A stretch of 64,000 bases of DNA from Rhizobium gallicum bv. gallicum R602sp (lineage in GTDB: Bacteria; Pseudomonadota; Alphaproteobacteria; Rhizobiales; Rhizobiaceae), in contig NZ_CP006877.1 in NCBI RefSeq assembly GCF_000816845.1, positions 129,501-193,500 of the forward strand, given 5' to 3'. A program made the translations under genes and the position numbers. The notes below the pieces were generated by a model, which had not been told where the DNA came from, ran no database searches, and worked only from the letters and a program-made list of their open reading frames with translations. Below are positions 35,233 through 44,926 of this stretch, piece by piece (position 1 is the first letter of the stretch; each line of letters starts with the position of its first letter).

Positions 35233-35721
35233 ATGATGACCAGCCGGAGCTTCGTCATGGCGCCCTTCGTGCATTGCTCGATCCTACGTCCCGGTCGGTT
35301 CTCGGATGGCAGCTACGGGATCTATTATGCGGGCGACAGCGAAGAAGTCGCGGTCGCCGAGACCATTCATCACCACGAAAAATTCATGCGCGCCACGAAC
35401 GACTCCGGCTGGACGGCGGACTTCCGGGTCCTGATCGGCAGCGTCGATCGGGATCTCGATGACGTCAACGCGGTGCCTGACGTGCTGCACCCGGACGACT
35501 ATACTGTCTCCCAGGCCAAGGGACGCGGCCTCCGGGCCGCCGGAAGCGATGGTCTCGTGTGGGGTAGCGTCCGCATGCCAGGCCGGCAATGCATCGGCAT
35601 ATTCTGGCCAGACGCAATCACGATACCGATCCAGGGGCGGCACTACAGCTACCACTGGAACGGGACACGCGTAGATTTCGTGCGTCAGCACGACACCGGG
35701 CTCGTCCTGGCGGTCAGCTAA
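35233..35721 (+). pseudogene. 5'-truncated RES-domain (NAD+-degrading toxin type) gene
   Basis: The frame encodes the last two thirds of a RES protein: GRFSDGSYGIYYAGDSEEVAVAETIHHHEKFMRATNDS (the conserved G-x-Y-Y and AET-HH region), then LRAAGSDGLVWGSVRMPGRQ and a C-terminal end. Family members start about 70 residues earlier with an F/W-R-x-P-x-R-F/Y region containing an essential Arg, which is not found upstream in any frame (only a broken 34928-35236 stretch). A partner Xre/MbcA-type antitoxin gene is also missing. I read it as a remnant, though a shortened active protein cannot be excluded. Confidence 0.65.
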
Positions 35722-35993
35722 GGGCGCTACCGTGATCGGTTGAAGGGCAGCGCTGAGCCTGCGAACGGCCATAACGATGCCACTGCGTGCGCCGCCGGCC
35801 TCTGAAAGCATTACCCGATTCCAACACTCCTCCTAAGCTCCGATCACGGCCAGCTTGGCATCCGATCAAAGATCACGCCCAGTCGCGACGTGAGCGCACT
35901 GGCATTTTGCACTATTGCCTGTCAGAAAGTCCGAGGAACTCGATGACGCTATTGCCGTTACATATCAGCAGACATCGCAATGGGAGTTTCCAA

Positions 35994-36335
35994 ATGACGA
36001 TCAGGTCTGTTTTTGTCACAATCTTCATATTGATAGCCAGCGTCGCGAGTGCTGCCGATACAGTAGTGGGAACCTGGAAGACGGAAAACGGCGAGACGTC
36101 GGTGATCGACCATTGCGGAGCGAACTATTGCATTGTGGCGAAGAGCGGGCGATATGCGGGACAGCAGATCGGTTTCTTTTCAGGCAGGGCGGATACGTAT
36201 ACCGGCCGGCTCACAGATCCGCGGACCAAGACAACCTATAGCGGCAGGCTCACCGTATCGGGAAACAGCCTCAAACTCCGTGGCTGCGCGACGAGCGTAT
36301 TGTGCAAGACCCAGATCTGGACCCGCCTGAACTGA
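35994..36335 (+). CDS. Secreted DUF2147-type protein
   Basis: A 113-residue protein with a signal peptide (TIRSVFVTIFILIASVASA, cleavage after ASA) and a mature domain ADTVVGTWKTENGETSVIDH, then GRLTDPRTKTTYSGRLTVSG and LKLRGCATSVLCKTQIWTRL, which is the DUF2147 lipocalin-like pattern. Function of the family is unknown. ATG 35994 has GGGAG 8 bases upstream; the open frame upstream to 35787 is not family-like. Between it and the RES remnant (35722-35993) nothing else was seen. Confidence 0.8.
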   Translation: MTIRSVFVTIFILIASVASAADTVVGTWKTENGETSVIDHCGANYCIVAKSGRYAGQQIGFFSGRADTYTGRLTDPRTKTTYSGRLTVSGNSLKLRGCATSVLCKTQIWTRLN

Positions 36336-36365
36336 GATAGCGCTATCATCAGACCGTTTTGTTTT

Positions 36366-36562
36366 CCGAGCATCATCGTGGCGCTGGGCGGGATGATTGT
36401 TTCCAAGGGCCCGTATCGCTTCTTGCACTATCCGAACTATGTTGTCGTGATGGGCGAGATCGCGGCACTCCCACTCGGTTTTGCCACTTTATGCACTTCT
36501 GTTTTCCATCGCCAATGCAGTCATTGTGACCAGCGCGTCAAGAACGCCGCACTTGCAGGATT
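36366..36562 (+). pseudogene. Remnant of an isoprenylcysteine carboxyl methyltransferase (ICMT)-like gene
   Basis: The frame reads SKGPYRFLHYPNYVVVMGEIAALPLGFATL, the catalytic end of ICMT-family membrane methyltransferases (G-P-Y-R-F-L-x-H/Y-P-N-Y). After about 36490 the family continues in another frame (YALLFSIANAVIVT), so there is a frameshift, and the N-terminal 110 or so residues are absent. The remnant ends where the DHA2 exporter gene begins. Confidence 0.65.
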
Positions 36563-36567
36563 GTCCC

Positions 36568-38115
36568 ATGCCGGACAGGCTTGAGTCTGATCTTACCGAT
36601 CGCCGCCAGACCGTCATCTGGATCGGTTTCTTCGCCATGTGCATTGGCATGTTTATGGCGATCTTGGATGTGCAAGTTGTGGCGACGTCGTTGCCAACGA
36701 TACAGTCTGCTCTCGACATCGATCCCGAGCAGATGAGCTGGATTCAGACCGTCTATTTGATTGCCGAGGTAGTCGCCATCCCGTTAACCGGGTTCCTGAC
36801 GCGTTTTCTCACCATGCGATGGCTGTTCGTGACGTCGCTGGTCCTTTTCGTGATCGCGTCGGCGGGATGTGCGATCAGCAGCGGCTTCGGCGAACTCGTC
36901 GCTTGGCGGGTTGTGCAGGGCTTTTCAGGCGGAACGCTGATACCCTCTGTCTTCTCGGCGGTGTTCATTCTGTTTCCAAACGAGCGCCAAGCCCTTGCCA
37001 CCACCATTGCCGGCGTTCTCGCCGTCCTCGCTCCGACTGTCGGGCCGATTGTCGGTGGCTGGCTGACAGAAACCTACTCCTGGCATTGGCTTTTTTTGAT
37101 CAATATCATTCCTGGAATTCTTGCCGCTCTTGTTGCAATGCGATCGCTCCCTCAAGAGCGCGTCGACGTCTGGGAACTTCGCGGGCTTGACGGGGTGGGA
37201 TTGGCCACGATGGCCGTCGCTTTGATTACGCTGGAGCTTGGATTGAAGGAAGCGCCCACGAGCGGCTGGATGTCAACCTATGACAGTGGCCTGTTCGCCG
37301 TCTCAGCCCTATCAGCATCGGCATTCATATGGCGATCGCTCCACCGCGCCCGGCCGTTGGTAGAGCTTCATAATTTCCAAGATCGAAACTTTATGGTGGG
37401 CTCGACGCTAAGCTTCATCCTCGGCTTCGGTCTATTCGGTTCTGTCTATCTGATGCCTGTGTTTCTGGCCTTTGTCAGAGGACATAACGCATTCGAAATC
37501 GGGATGACAATGCTCGTAACCGGCATCGCGCAATTATGTACAGCGCCAATTGCTGTTGCGCTCGAAAAGCAAATGGACCCCCGCCTACTGTCCGCGCTCG
37601 GCTTCGCGCTCTTTGCAATCGGCATCGGTATGAGTGCTTCGCAAAACCCTCGCTCCGACTATGATGAAATGTTCTGGCCACAGGTCATAAGAGGCGTCTC
37701 CATCATGTTTTGCCTTCTGCCGCCGACCCGTCTGGCGCTCGGCACGCTGGCGCCCGAGCGTGTTCCAGATGCAAGTGGTCTGTTCAATTTGATGCGAAAC
37801 CTTGGCGGCGCAATTGGGATCGCGCTCATCGATACCATCCTATATACCCGCTCGGAGCCGCTTGGACAAAAGCTCTGGGATCGCTTGCAGGCAGGGAATT
37901 TGGAGGCTGCCGAGTTCATCGGCGCACCGGCCCAGATCGTTGCCGGCCACACCGGCGCTTTTGATGCGGATACGACAGCAATATTGAACCCTCTTGTTCA
38001 GACCGCGGCAACCGTCCAAGCGCTCAACGAAGCGTGGATGATGGTCGCAATCATCACGGCATGTGCTGTCATATGCCTCCCTTTTGCAAAGCCTGTTTTG
38101 CCGGCGCAGTCGTGA
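36568..38115 (+). CDS. DHA2-family (EmrB/QacA) multidrug exporter
   Basis: A 515-residue protein with 14 predicted membrane helices. It starts MPDRLESDLTDRRQTVIWIG and contains the DHA2 motifs ILDVQVVATSLPTIQSALDI (motif D1), WIQTVYLIAEVVAIPLTGFL, WRVVQGFSGGTLIPSVFSAV and APTVGPIVGGWLTETYSWHWLFLIN (motif C), as in EmrB and rhizobial FarB-like pumps. It exports drugs or fatty acids across the inner membrane. No EmrA-type adaptor gene is beside it, so it may use one elsewhere. ATG 36568 fits EmrB proteins; the longer frame from 36481 overlaps the ICMT remnant. Confidence 0.9.
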   Translation: MPDRLESDLTDRRQTVIWIGFFAMCIGMFMAILDVQVVATSLPTIQSALDIDPEQMSWIQTVYLIAEVVAIPLTGFLTRFLTMRWLFVTSLVLFVIASAGCAISSGFGELVAWRVVQGFSGGTLIPSVFSAVFILFPNERQALATTIAGVLAVLAPTVGPIVGGWLTETYSWHWLFLINIIPGILAALVAMRSLPQERVDVWELRGLDGVGLATMAVALITLELGLKEAPTSGWMSTYDSGLFAVSALSASAFIWRSLHRARPLVELHNFQDRNFMVGSTLSFILGFGLFGSVYLMPVFLAFVRGHNAFEIGMTMLVTGIAQLCTAPIAVALEKQMDPRLLSALGFALFAIGIGMSASQNPRSDYDEMFWPQVIRGVSIMFCLLPPTRLALGTLAPERVPDASGLFNLMRNLGGAIGIALIDTILYTRSEPLGQKLWDRLQAGNLEAAEFIGAPAQIVAGHTGAFDADTTAILNPLVQTAATVQALNEAWMMVAIITACAVICLPFAKPVLPAQS

Positions 38116-38397
38116 CCGAAGTCCCGCGTGATGCGCGCAAATCAGGGATCATGGAGGCGGGGTGGAGGTCAGCAATGAGCTTCTGCTTCGTGCTGACATC
38201 CACAAGGTTTCGATCGCGGATACGCACCCGCCGATCTGATTTCCGCTTTGTCGTAAGCGGGCGCCTGAAGGCGTTCTTCCAGAACGGGAAGCACTATTGC
38301 GACCTGAGGGTCAGCGGCTGCGTCTGCATGGAGGCCTGAACTGGCATCGGGAGGAGCGTTTCCTCGGCTAACGTGAGCGAACATGGCTGGGCAACGC

Positions 38398-38763
38398 CTA
38401 GGCGGGCATGAAAAAAGCGGTACTAGGTAGCAAATGCCACCAGCGGCCGCTTCCGGCCCGGAGCCGTGATAAGGTCTTTGGTGGTGGTCTTACCACGGCA
38501 TCGATGAACCGTGCGTGCTGGGCTAGGTATTCCTCGATGCCGCTCTCGTTTGTCGCCTCCAACTCTAGCTTCAGGCTTTGATATCCGCGCCGCAATTCGT
38601 CATCCTTCGCGGCCATCCGGGCGGGCTTTTTTCCGAGTGCCTCGGCGATCTCCCCGTTGGCCTTGCCGGCAGCGATTAGGCTCGGAATATCGGCTCGCGC
38701 GGCGTCAGGGGATCCAATGTCATGATTGCCCGGCAGCTTCCAAAATGAGCTTGGTGATCTCAT
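38398..38763 (-). other. Weakly coding-like leftward frame in a gene-poor stretch
   Basis: Between the DHA2 gene and the hydrolase (38116-38719) I see no convincing gene. One minus frame contains SLIAAGKANGEIAEALGKKP and DDELRRGYQSLKLELEATNE, which look like part of an HTH-like or regulator protein, but its upstream end lies inside the neighbouring hydrolase gene. It could be a gene fragment. The rest of the stretch shows only short broken frames. Confidence 0.25.
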
Positions 38764-39499
38764 TCGGATGTGAAATGAGCGACAGATGGCTGGATTTGAG
38801 TTCGATGGCTTTAGCGCCCATGCGTCTGGCCATGAAACGCTGCAGGTCTGGATTTATCGTTCCATCTTGCGTCGAAACGGCGTAGTAGCTTGGCTTGGAA
38901 CGCCAAGCAGCGTTTGAGGTTTTGCCGGTGAGCAACGCCTTTTGGAATGGTTGTTGAACGGCATAGAGAACCCTCGCCCTAGCCTCGGGAAGGTCGCCCC
39001 CGAAATCGCGCAGGAACGCTTCCTCCGTCAGCCGTCCTTCGTCGCCGTCGAAGACAATGCCCGCGGTTGCGGGTGGTGTCGGGTAGGTTTTTGCCAAAGC
39101 TGCATAGTCCTCACCTGCATCCGGTGCTCGGGCAGCGACATAAACCAGTGAAGAGACGTTCGGATGTACGCCTGCTTCGGTGAGGATCATCCCCGAAAAG
39201 GAGTGGCCGACAAAGACGGTCGGACCGTCCTGCCGGTCGAGGATGCGCCGGGCGGCCGCCACGGCCTCGGGCAGCGTAGTGAGCGGGTTCTGGACCGCCG
39301 TGCAGTTTAGGCCCTTCGCTTGCAGCAGGGCGATAACCTCGGTCCAGCATGATCCGTCGGCGAAAAGTCCATGCACGAGAACGACATTGCGCGCCTTTGG
39401 AGGCGTGTGAGTGGCGGCCAGGCCGGCATGTGTCGCAACAAGTGACGTGGCAGCACCGACGAGCAAAGTTTTCGAAAATGTGCGTCTGTTCATTATCAT
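38720..39499 (-). CDS. Secreted alpha/beta hydrolase (twin-arginine signal)
   Basis: A 259-residue protein with a twin-arginine-like signal (NRRTFSKTLLVGAATSLVAT), then an alpha/beta hydrolase core: NVVLVHGLFADGSCW (oxyanion-region HG), TVFVGHSFSGMILTEA (nucleophile elbow G-x-S-x-G, Ser about residue 100), and a C-terminal SSHLSLISHPNEI with the catalytic His. It belongs to the salicylate-esterase/EstC-like 'alpha/beta hydrolase_6' type. Substrate unknown. It precedes the SDR gene downstream on the same strand only by position; the SDR lies upstream (39561). Confidence 0.88.
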   Translation of the reverse strand: MIMNRRTFSKTLLVGAATSLVATHAGLAATHTPPKARNVVLVHGLFADGSCWTEVIALLQAKGLNCTAVQNPLTTLPEAVAAARRILDRQDGPTVFVGHSFSGMILTEAGVHPNVSSLVYVAARAPDAGEDYAALAKTYPTPPATAGIVFDGDEGRLTEEAFLRDFGGDLPEARARVLYAVQQPFQKALLTGKTSNAAWRSKPSYYAVSTQDGTINPDLQRFMARRMGAKAIELKSSHLSLISHPNEITKLILEAAGQS

Positions 39500-39560
39500 G
39501 ATCGAATCTCCATCGTGTGCGAAGCGGTAGGATTATTTGAACTCGGTCCGGACCGGCATC

Positions 39561-40331
39561 TCAGATTGACATGCCGCCGGAGACCTCGATGCGTTGGGCA
39601 TTGACCCAGCGGTTGTCCTCAGAGAGCAGCGAGGCAATCATCGGACCGATATCGTCGGGCAGGCCGGCGCGGCCCAGCGCCGTCATTTCGGCGACACGCT
39701 GGTTCAGATCCGGATTGTCGCGGACCATACCGCCGCTAAAGTCGGTCTGGATGGCGCCGGGCGCGACGACATTGACGGCGATGCGACGCGGTCCCAGCTC
39801 CTTTGCCATGTACCGGGTCAGCACCTCGACCGCTCCCTTCATCGCACCGTAAGAAGCGCTGCCAGGGACGATGATGCGAGTCAGGCCGCTCGACAGGTTG
39901 ACGATCCGGCCGCCGTCATTGATCAGCGGCAAGAGCTTCTGCGTCAAGAAGAAAACACCCTTGAAGTGCACATTGTAAAGCATGTCCAGTTCATCTTCCG
40001 TCGTCGCCTCGATGCTGTTGTGGTGCGAGGTTCCGGCATTGTTGACGAGGTAGTCGAAGCGCTCGGCGGCGCCCAGATCGGCAAGCGCCTGCTTTATGGC
40101 GTCGACGAAAGGGTCGAAACCCTGGGCGTCGCCGGTGTCGAGCTTGAGGGCAATGGCTTTGGCGCCGGCTTCAGCAACCAGGGCCACGACCTTTTCGGCT
40201 TCCGCCCTGCTGGAATTGTAGGTGAGGATCGAGTCGACACCACGTCTGGCGAGGTTGAGCACGGTGTTGCGGCCCAGCCCGCGGCTGCCGCCGGTGACGA
40301 TTGCGATTTTGCGTTCGGAATTCTGTGTCAT
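39561..40331 (-). CDS. SDR-family oxidoreductase
   Basis: A 256-residue short-chain dehydrogenase: KIAIVTGGSRGLGRN (cofactor loop), NNAGTSH, SSG and the catalytic Y-x3-K (SYGAMKGAVEVLTRYMA), with RIAVNVVAPGAIQTDFSGG following. The substrate is unknown. ATG 40331 has AGGAGA upstream; longer frames are not real. It lies divergently from an AraC-type regulator (40464) and upstream of the alpha/beta hydrolase, an arrangement that suggests the regulator controls SDR and hydrolase together. Confidence 0.9.
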   Translation of the reverse strand: MTQNSERKIAIVTGGSRGLGRNTVLNLARRGVDSILTYNSSRAEAEKVVALVAEAGAKAIALKLDTGDAQGFDPFVDAIKQALADLGAAERFDYLVNNAGTSHHNSIEATTEDELDMLYNVHFKGVFFLTQKLLPLINDGGRIVNLSSGLTRIIVPGSASYGAMKGAVEVLTRYMAKELGPRRIAVNVVAPGAIQTDFSGGMVRDNPDLNQRVAEMTALGRAGLPDDIGPMIASLLSEDNRWVNAQRIEVSGGMSI

Positions 40332-40463
40332 CGCCGTTCTCCTTTGTTGATGACGGTGAACATAAGAGGGCGAAGCACGGGTGAACATGCCGGAACCGGC
40401 TTCTTTCTTGCCTGATCCTGCCTCCAGCGTTAATTTGGAATTCCAGATTTGCGGGGGATCCGA

Positions 40464-41354
40464 TTGAGCACTCTTTCGATGTTGCATGATGCCGTCGTCG
40501 CCGCGTTTGCGGCTCATGGAAGCGGGAGCCCCTATTTCACCGTGATCGACGGACTGGCCTTGCTCCGATCCTTCTCCGAGCGGCATCCGAACCACCTGAT
40601 CCACCGGCCAGCGCTCTGCATCGTGGTGCAGGGCGCGAAATGGACGACGTTCGGCGAACGGAGGCTCCATTATCGCACCAGCCAGGCCATGGTCGTCAGC
40701 GTCGAGATGCCGGGTGCAAGCCAGGTGGTGCACGGAGCGCCGGATGCGCCCTATCTCAGCGCCGTCATCGAACTCGACCAGGCGATCCTACGCGAAGTCT
40801 ATGAAAGCATGGAGGCACCGCCCACTCCGGCCTCCGGCGAGCATGCCGCCGCCTTCGTTATGGAGCTCAACGAGGCGATCCTCGGCTGCGCCGCGCGCGC
40901 CGTCAGCCTGCTTGGCGAGCCGCAGGCAATCCCGCTGCTCTATCCCGGCGTCAAGCGCGAACTCTGCTACCGCCTGCTGGCCGGGCCACATGGCGGTGTC
41001 TTCGCCCGCATGGTCGTCGGCGCGGAGCGAAACCGGCGTCTGGTCGAAGCGATCCACGCATTGCGGGGCAATTTCGACAAGCAGGTGCGCGTCGATGATC
41101 TTGCCGCGCTCGCCGGCCTGAGCCCGACAGCCTTCCATCGTCAGTTCAAGGCAATGACCGCGATGACACCGGTGCAGTTTCAAAAGCAGATCCGCCTGAT
41201 GGAGGCGCGCCGGCTGATGCTGTCGCGCGAAATGTCGGCGGAAACGGTCGCCTTTGAGGTGGGCTATGCCAGCCCCTCACAGTTCAGCCGGGAATATGCC
41301 CGGCTGTTCGGGGCTCCGCCACGCCGAGACATCGGAAAGCTTCTCTCGGCCTGA
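40464..41354 (+). CDS. AraC-family transcriptional regulator
   Basis: A 296-residue protein with an N-terminal AraC_N sensing domain (ALCIVVQGAKWTTFGERRLHY, residues 40-190) and two C-terminal helix-turn-helix units: VRVDDLAALAGLSPTAFHRQFKAM and SAETVAFEVGYASPSQFSREYARLF. The start is uncertain; TTG 40464 has GGGGGA upstream, TTG 40449 and ATG 40479 are alternatives. It is divergent from the SDR gene, with 130 bases between, the usual set-up for a regulator and its target. Confidence 0.88.
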   Translation: MSTLSMLHDAVVAAFAAHGSGSPYFTVIDGLALLRSFSERHPNHLIHRPALCIVVQGAKWTTFGERRLHYRTSQAMVVSVEMPGASQVVHGAPDAPYLSAVIELDQAILREVYESMEAPPTPASGEHAAAFVMELNEAILGCAARAVSLLGEPQAIPLLYPGVKRELCYRLLAGPHGGVFARMVVGAERNRRLVEAIHALRGNFDKQVRVDDLAALAGLSPTAFHRQFKAMTAMTPVQFQKQIRLMEARRLMLSREMSAETVAFEVGYASPSQFSREYARLFGAPPRRDIGKLLSA

Positions 41355-41356
41355 CT

Positions 41357-41378
41357 GTTTCAGCGTGCACGCTGAAAC
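41357..41378. repeat. Perfect 22-bp palindrome after the AraC gene
   Basis: GTTTCAGCGTG (41357-41367) is followed at once by its exact complement CACGCTGAAAC (41368-41378). It begins 2 bases past the AraC stop codon and lacks a T-run, so it may act as a weak terminator, an mRNA end, or a protein site. Confidence 0.5.
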
Positions 41379-41460
41379 TACGCATGACCGCTGTTGGCGG
41401 CGCAAAGCGGTCACCGCGCACGATCACCGGCTGGTGGCATTTGCTACATAATTCCGGAAA

Positions 41461-41486
41461 AAAGCCGGGATGGAAACCCCGGCTTT
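41461..41486 (-). terminator. Rho-independent terminator of dnaJ
   Basis: AAAGCCGGG (41461-41469) pairs with CCCGGCTTT (41478-41486) around an 8-base loop. On the minus strand it is followed by a T-run (complement of the A-run 41458-41463), 30 bases past the dnaJ stop. Confidence 0.82.
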
Positions 41487-41515
41487 CAACCTGTGCTGTG
41501 TTTGCGCGCCAGCCC

Positions 41516-42658
41516 TTATCCTTCGAAGAATTCCTTCATGCGCGCGAAGAAGCCTGTCGATTCCGGATTGTTCTCCTTCGAGGAAAGCTGCTCGAACTCC
41601 TGGAGCAGTTCGCGCTGCCGCTTCGAGAGCTTTTGTGGCGTCTCGATCTGGATCTGGATGTAGAGATCGCCCGTCTGGCTGGAACGCAGCACCGGCATGC
41701 CCTTGCCCTTGAGGCGGAACTGCTTTCCGGCCTGCGTGCCTTCGGGAACGGTGACGCGCGACTTCGTGCCGTCGAGCGTCGCCACATCGAAAGTGCCGCC
41801 GAGCGCTGCCGTCGTCATCGAGATCGGAACGGCGCAATAGAGGTCGGCTCCATCGCGCTGATAAAATTCGTGCGGCTTCACCGACAGGAAGATATAGAGA
41901 TCGCCCGCCGGTCCGCCGCGCGTGCCGGCCTCGCCTTCGCCCTGCAAGCGGATGCGCGTGCCATCTTCGATACCAGCCGGAATATTGACCGAGAGCGAAC
42001 GCTCTTCCGTTACGCGGCCCTGGCCATGGCACTTGGGGCATGGATCGGGAATGGTCTGGCCGCGGCCATGGCAGGTCGGGCAGGTTCGTTCGATCGAGAA
42101 AAAGCCCTGCGCGGCGCGAACGCGGCCGGAGCCTTGACAGGTGCCGCAGGTTTTCGGTTGCGTGCCGGGCTTGGCGCCGGAACCCGAGCACATATCGCAA
42201 GTGATCGAGGTTGGAACACGAATCTGCGCCGTCTTGCCGGAGAAGGCCTCTTCCAGCGAAATTTCCATATTGTAGCGAAGGTCGGCACCACGCTCGCGTC
42301 CGCCGGATGAGCGCTGCCGTCCCCGGCCACCGCCCATCATCTCGCCGAATATGTCTTCGAAGATGTCGGAGAAGCCGCCGCCACCGGCGAAGCCCGCACC
42401 GCCGCCGAAGCCGCCAGCACCCATGCCGCCATGCTCGAAGGCTGCGTGACCATAACGGTCGTAGGCCGCACGCTTCTGCGGGTCCTTCAGCGTTTCATAG
42501 GCTTCGTTGATTTCCTTGAATTTGATTTCGGCGCTCTTATCGTCCGGGTTCTTGTCCGGATGATATTTCATTGCCAGTTTGCGGAAGGCGCTTTTCAGCT
42601 CTTTTTCATCCGCCGTTTTGGCGACGCCCAGAGTTTCGTAAAAGTCCGCTTTTGCCAA
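41516..42658 (-). CDS. dnaJ: Chaperone protein DnaJ
   Basis: DnaJ is the Hsp40 co-chaperone that hands substrates to DnaK. The 380-residue protein has the J domain with HPD ([10 protein letters not shown]), a Gly/Phe-rich region (about residues 75-110), four CxxCxGxG zinc repeats ([42 protein letters not shown]) and the C-terminal substrate-binding domain. All HPD and Cys residues are present. It follows dnaK on the same strand after 79 bases. Confidence 0.97.
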   Translation of the reverse strand: MAKADFYETLGVAKTADEKELKSAFRKLAMKYHPDKNPDDKSAEIKFKEINEAYETLKDPQKRAAYDRYGHAAFEHGGMGAGGFGGGAGFAGGGGFSDIFEDIFGEMMGGGRGRQRSSGGRERGADLRYNMEISLEEAFSGKTAQIRVPTSITCDMCSGSGAKPGTQPKTCGTCQGSGRVRAAQGFFSIERTCPTCHGRGQTIPDPCPKCHGQGRVTEERSLSVNIPAGIEDGTRIRLQGEGEAGTRGGPAGDLYIFLSVKPHEFYQRDGADLYCAVPISMTTAALGGTFDVATLDGTKSRVTVPEGTQAGKQFRLKGKGMPVLRSSQTGDLYIQIQIETPQKLSKRQRELLQEFEQLSSKENNPESTGFFARMKEFFEG

Positions 42659-42680
42659 TTTAAACCCCGGAAATGGATTT

Positions 42681-42702
42681 CCGGCTGCCCTCGGACAGCC
42701 GG
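42681..42702 (-). repeat. Stem-loop between dnaK and dnaJ
   Basis: CCGGCTG (42681-42687) pairs with CAGCCGG (42696-42702) around an 8-base loop in the 79-base dnaK-dnaJ gap. There is no T-run in the leftward direction, so it may stabilise the dnaK message or lower dnaJ expression rather than end transcription. Confidence 0.45.
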
Positions 42703-42737
42703 ATTGCAGTGTTTAGCATAACCGCTTCGCCGCGGAT

Positions 42738-44648
42738 TTATGCGGACTTCTTGCGGTCGTCGTCCTTGACTTCTTCGTAGTCGGCATCAACGACATTGTC
42801 ATCACCTGCCGAAGCATCTGCCGTACCGGCTTCCGCCTGCTGGGCTTCGTAGATCGCCTGGCCGAGCTTCATGGACACTTCCATGAGGGTCTGGGTCTTC
42901 GCCTTGATATCCTCGGCATCCGGGTCGGTCGCCTCGGCTGCAGACTTCAGAGCCGCAATCGCATCAGAGATGGCGGTGCGGTCGGCCTCGGAAACCTTGT
43001 CACCGTAATCCTTCAGCGATTTTTCCGTCGAGTGAACCAGGCTTTCGGCTTGGTTCTTGGCCTCAACGCTTTCGCGGCGCTTCTTGTCTTCCGCGGCATG
43101 CGATTCTGCATCCTTGACCATCTTTTCGATGTCGGCGTCCGAAAGGCCTCCGGAAGCCTGGATGCGGATCTGCTGTTCCTTGCCGGTACCCTTGTCCTTG
43201 GCCGAAACCTGCACGATGCCGTTCGCATCGATATCGAAGGTAACTTCAATCTGTGGAACACCGCGCGGCGCCGGCGGCAGGCCGACGAGGTCGAACTGGC
43301 CGAGCAGCTTGTTGTCGGCAGCCATTTCGCGCTCGCCCTGCGAAACGCGGATGGTGACGGCCTGCTGGTTGTCATCGGCAGTCGAGAAAGTCTGCGACTT
43401 CTTGGTCGGGATCGTCGTGTTGCGCTCGATCAGACGGGTGAAGACGCCACCGAGGGTTTCGATGCCCAGAGACAGCGGGGTCACGTCGAGAAGCAGAACG
43501 TCCTTGACGTCACCCTGCAGAACGCCGGCCTGGATGGCAGCGCCGAGCGCAACGACTTCATCCGGATTGACGCCCTTGTGCGGCTCCTTGCCGAACAGCT
43601 GCTTGACGACTTCCTGAACCTTCGGCATGCGGCTCATACCACCGACGAGAACGACTTCATCGATCTCAGCCGGGGTGACGCCGGCATCCTTGAGGGCCGC
43701 CTTGCACGGCGCGATCGTGCGCTGCACGAGGTCGTCGACCAGGCTTTCAAGTTTGGCGCGCGTCAGCTTCAGCGTCAGGTGCTTCGGGCCAGAAGCGTCA
43801 GCCGTGATGAAGGGCAGGTTGATTTCGGTCTGCTGCGAGGACGAGAGCTCGATCTTGGCTTTTTCGGCAGCTTCCTTCAGGCGCTGCAGCGCGAGCTTGT
43901 CGTTCTTGAGGTCGATGCCGTTGTCCTTCTTGAACTCTGCGACGAGGTATTCGACGAGACGCATGTCGAAGTCTTCACCGCCGAGGAAGGTGTCGCCGTT
44001 GGTGGACTTCACTTCGAAGACGCCGTCACCGATTTCGAGGATCGAAATATCGAAGGTACCGCCGCCAAGGTCGTAGACGGCAATCGTCTTGCCTTCCTTT
44101 TTGTCAAGCCCGTAAGCGAGGGCCGCTGCGGTCGGCTCGTTGATGATACGCAGAACCTCAAGACCCGCGATCTTGCCAGCATCCTTGGTTGCCTGGCGCT
44201 GCGCGTCGTTAAAGTATGCCGGAACCGTGATGACGGCCTTCTCGACCTTTTCACCGAGGTAGGATTCAGCCGTTTCCTTCATCTTCTGAAGGATCATCGC
44301 GGAGACCTGCGCGGGCGAATAGCCCTTGCCATTGGCTTCGACCCAGGCATCGCCATTGTCACCCTTCGAAATACTGAAAGGGACAAGACCCTTGTCCTTC
44401 TCGACGGTCGGATCTTCGTAGCGGCGGCCGATCAGGCGCTTGACGGCAAAGAGCGTATTCGTCGGATTGGTGACGGCCTGGCGTTTTGCCGGCTGGCCGA
44501 CAAGGCGTTCGCCGTCGTCGGTAAATGCTACCATGGAAGGAGTCGTGCGCGCGCCTTCTGCGTTCTCAATGACCTTCGCGTCCTTGCCGTCCATGACAGC
44601 GACGCAGGAATTTGTCGTTCCGAGGTCGATACCAATTACTTTTGCCAT
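42738..44648 (-). CDS. dnaK: Chaperone protein DnaK (Hsp70)
   Basis: DnaK is the ATP-driven chaperone that binds hydrophobic segments of unfolded proteins. The 636-residue protein starts [20 protein letters not shown] and has the Hsp70 signatures [16 protein letters not shown] [15 protein letters not shown] and [17 protein letters not shown], the linker [13 protein letters not shown], a substrate domain, and an acidic tail ending [19 protein letters not shown] 44648 is chosen; upstream frame to 44693 is not family-like. A heat-shock type promoter lies upstream; dnaJ follows. Confidence 0.98.
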   Translation of the reverse strand: MAKVIGIDLGTTNSCVAVMDGKDAKVIENAEGARTTPSMVAFTDDGERLVGQPAKRQAVTNPTNTLFAVKRLIGRRYEDPTVEKDKGLVPFSISKGDNGDAWVEANGKGYSPAQVSAMILQKMKETAESYLGEKVEKAVITVPAYFNDAQRQATKDAGKIAGLEVLRIINEPTAAALAYGLDKKEGKTIAVYDLGGGTFDISILEIGDGVFEVKSTNGDTFLGGEDFDMRLVEYLVAEFKKDNGIDLKNDKLALQRLKEAAEKAKIELSSSQQTEINLPFITADASGPKHLTLKLTRAKLESLVDDLVQRTIAPCKAALKDAGVTPAEIDEVVLVGGMSRMPKVQEVVKQLFGKEPHKGVNPDEVVALGAAIQAGVLQGDVKDVLLLDVTPLSLGIETLGGVFTRLIERNTTIPTKKSQTFSTADDNQQAVTIRVSQGEREMAADNKLLGQFDLVGLPPAPRGVPQIEVTFDIDANGIVQVSAKDKGTGKEQQIRIQASGGLSDADIEKMVKDAESHAAEDKKRRESVEAKNQAESLVHSTEKSLKDYGDKVSEADRTAISDAIAALKSAAEATDPDAEDIKAKTQTLMEVSMKLGQAIYEAQQAEAGTADASAGDDNVVDADYEEVKDDDRKKSA

Positions 44649-44760
44649 GTCATTTACTCCTTGAAGCAAGCTGTCGGAACCCCGAGAAGGCATTTCCCTG
44701 ACAGCCCCTTACGGGATGTGGGTCTTCGGAATTAACGCAATCGTGATTGCGGTGATGCGG

Positions 44761-44792
44761 CGTATATAAGGAGCGGTTTTCTGGACTGCAAG
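44761..44792 (-). promoter_or_regulatory. RpoH (sigma-32)-type heat-shock promoter of dnaK
   Basis: On the minus strand CTTGCA (44792-44787) is followed after 16 bases by CTTATATACG (44770-44761). The -10 matches the rhizobial RpoH consensus C-Y-T-A-T-M-T-N-N-G at every position, and the -35 matches CTTG. The same bases also fit a housekeeping promoter (TTGCAG, 17 bases, TATATA), so the gene could have basal and heat-induced expression. The start site would lie near 44755, about 107 bases before dnaK. Confidence 0.7.
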
Positions 44793-44926
44793 GCGAGAAT
44801 GAGCCCGAAATCCAGCAAAACGAACGTGTTGCATTCACTTTCTACAGTGAGCGAAAAAACTCCGCCGTGCTTCGCATCTGCGTGGACTTACCAAAGCCGG
44901 CTTGCATCGAGCATGAGCGGCTTCGC

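Noticed and set aside
43032..44735. A 567-codon frame opposite dnaK
   Set aside because: High-GC antisense frame; the opposite strand is an unambiguous DnaK with all signatures.
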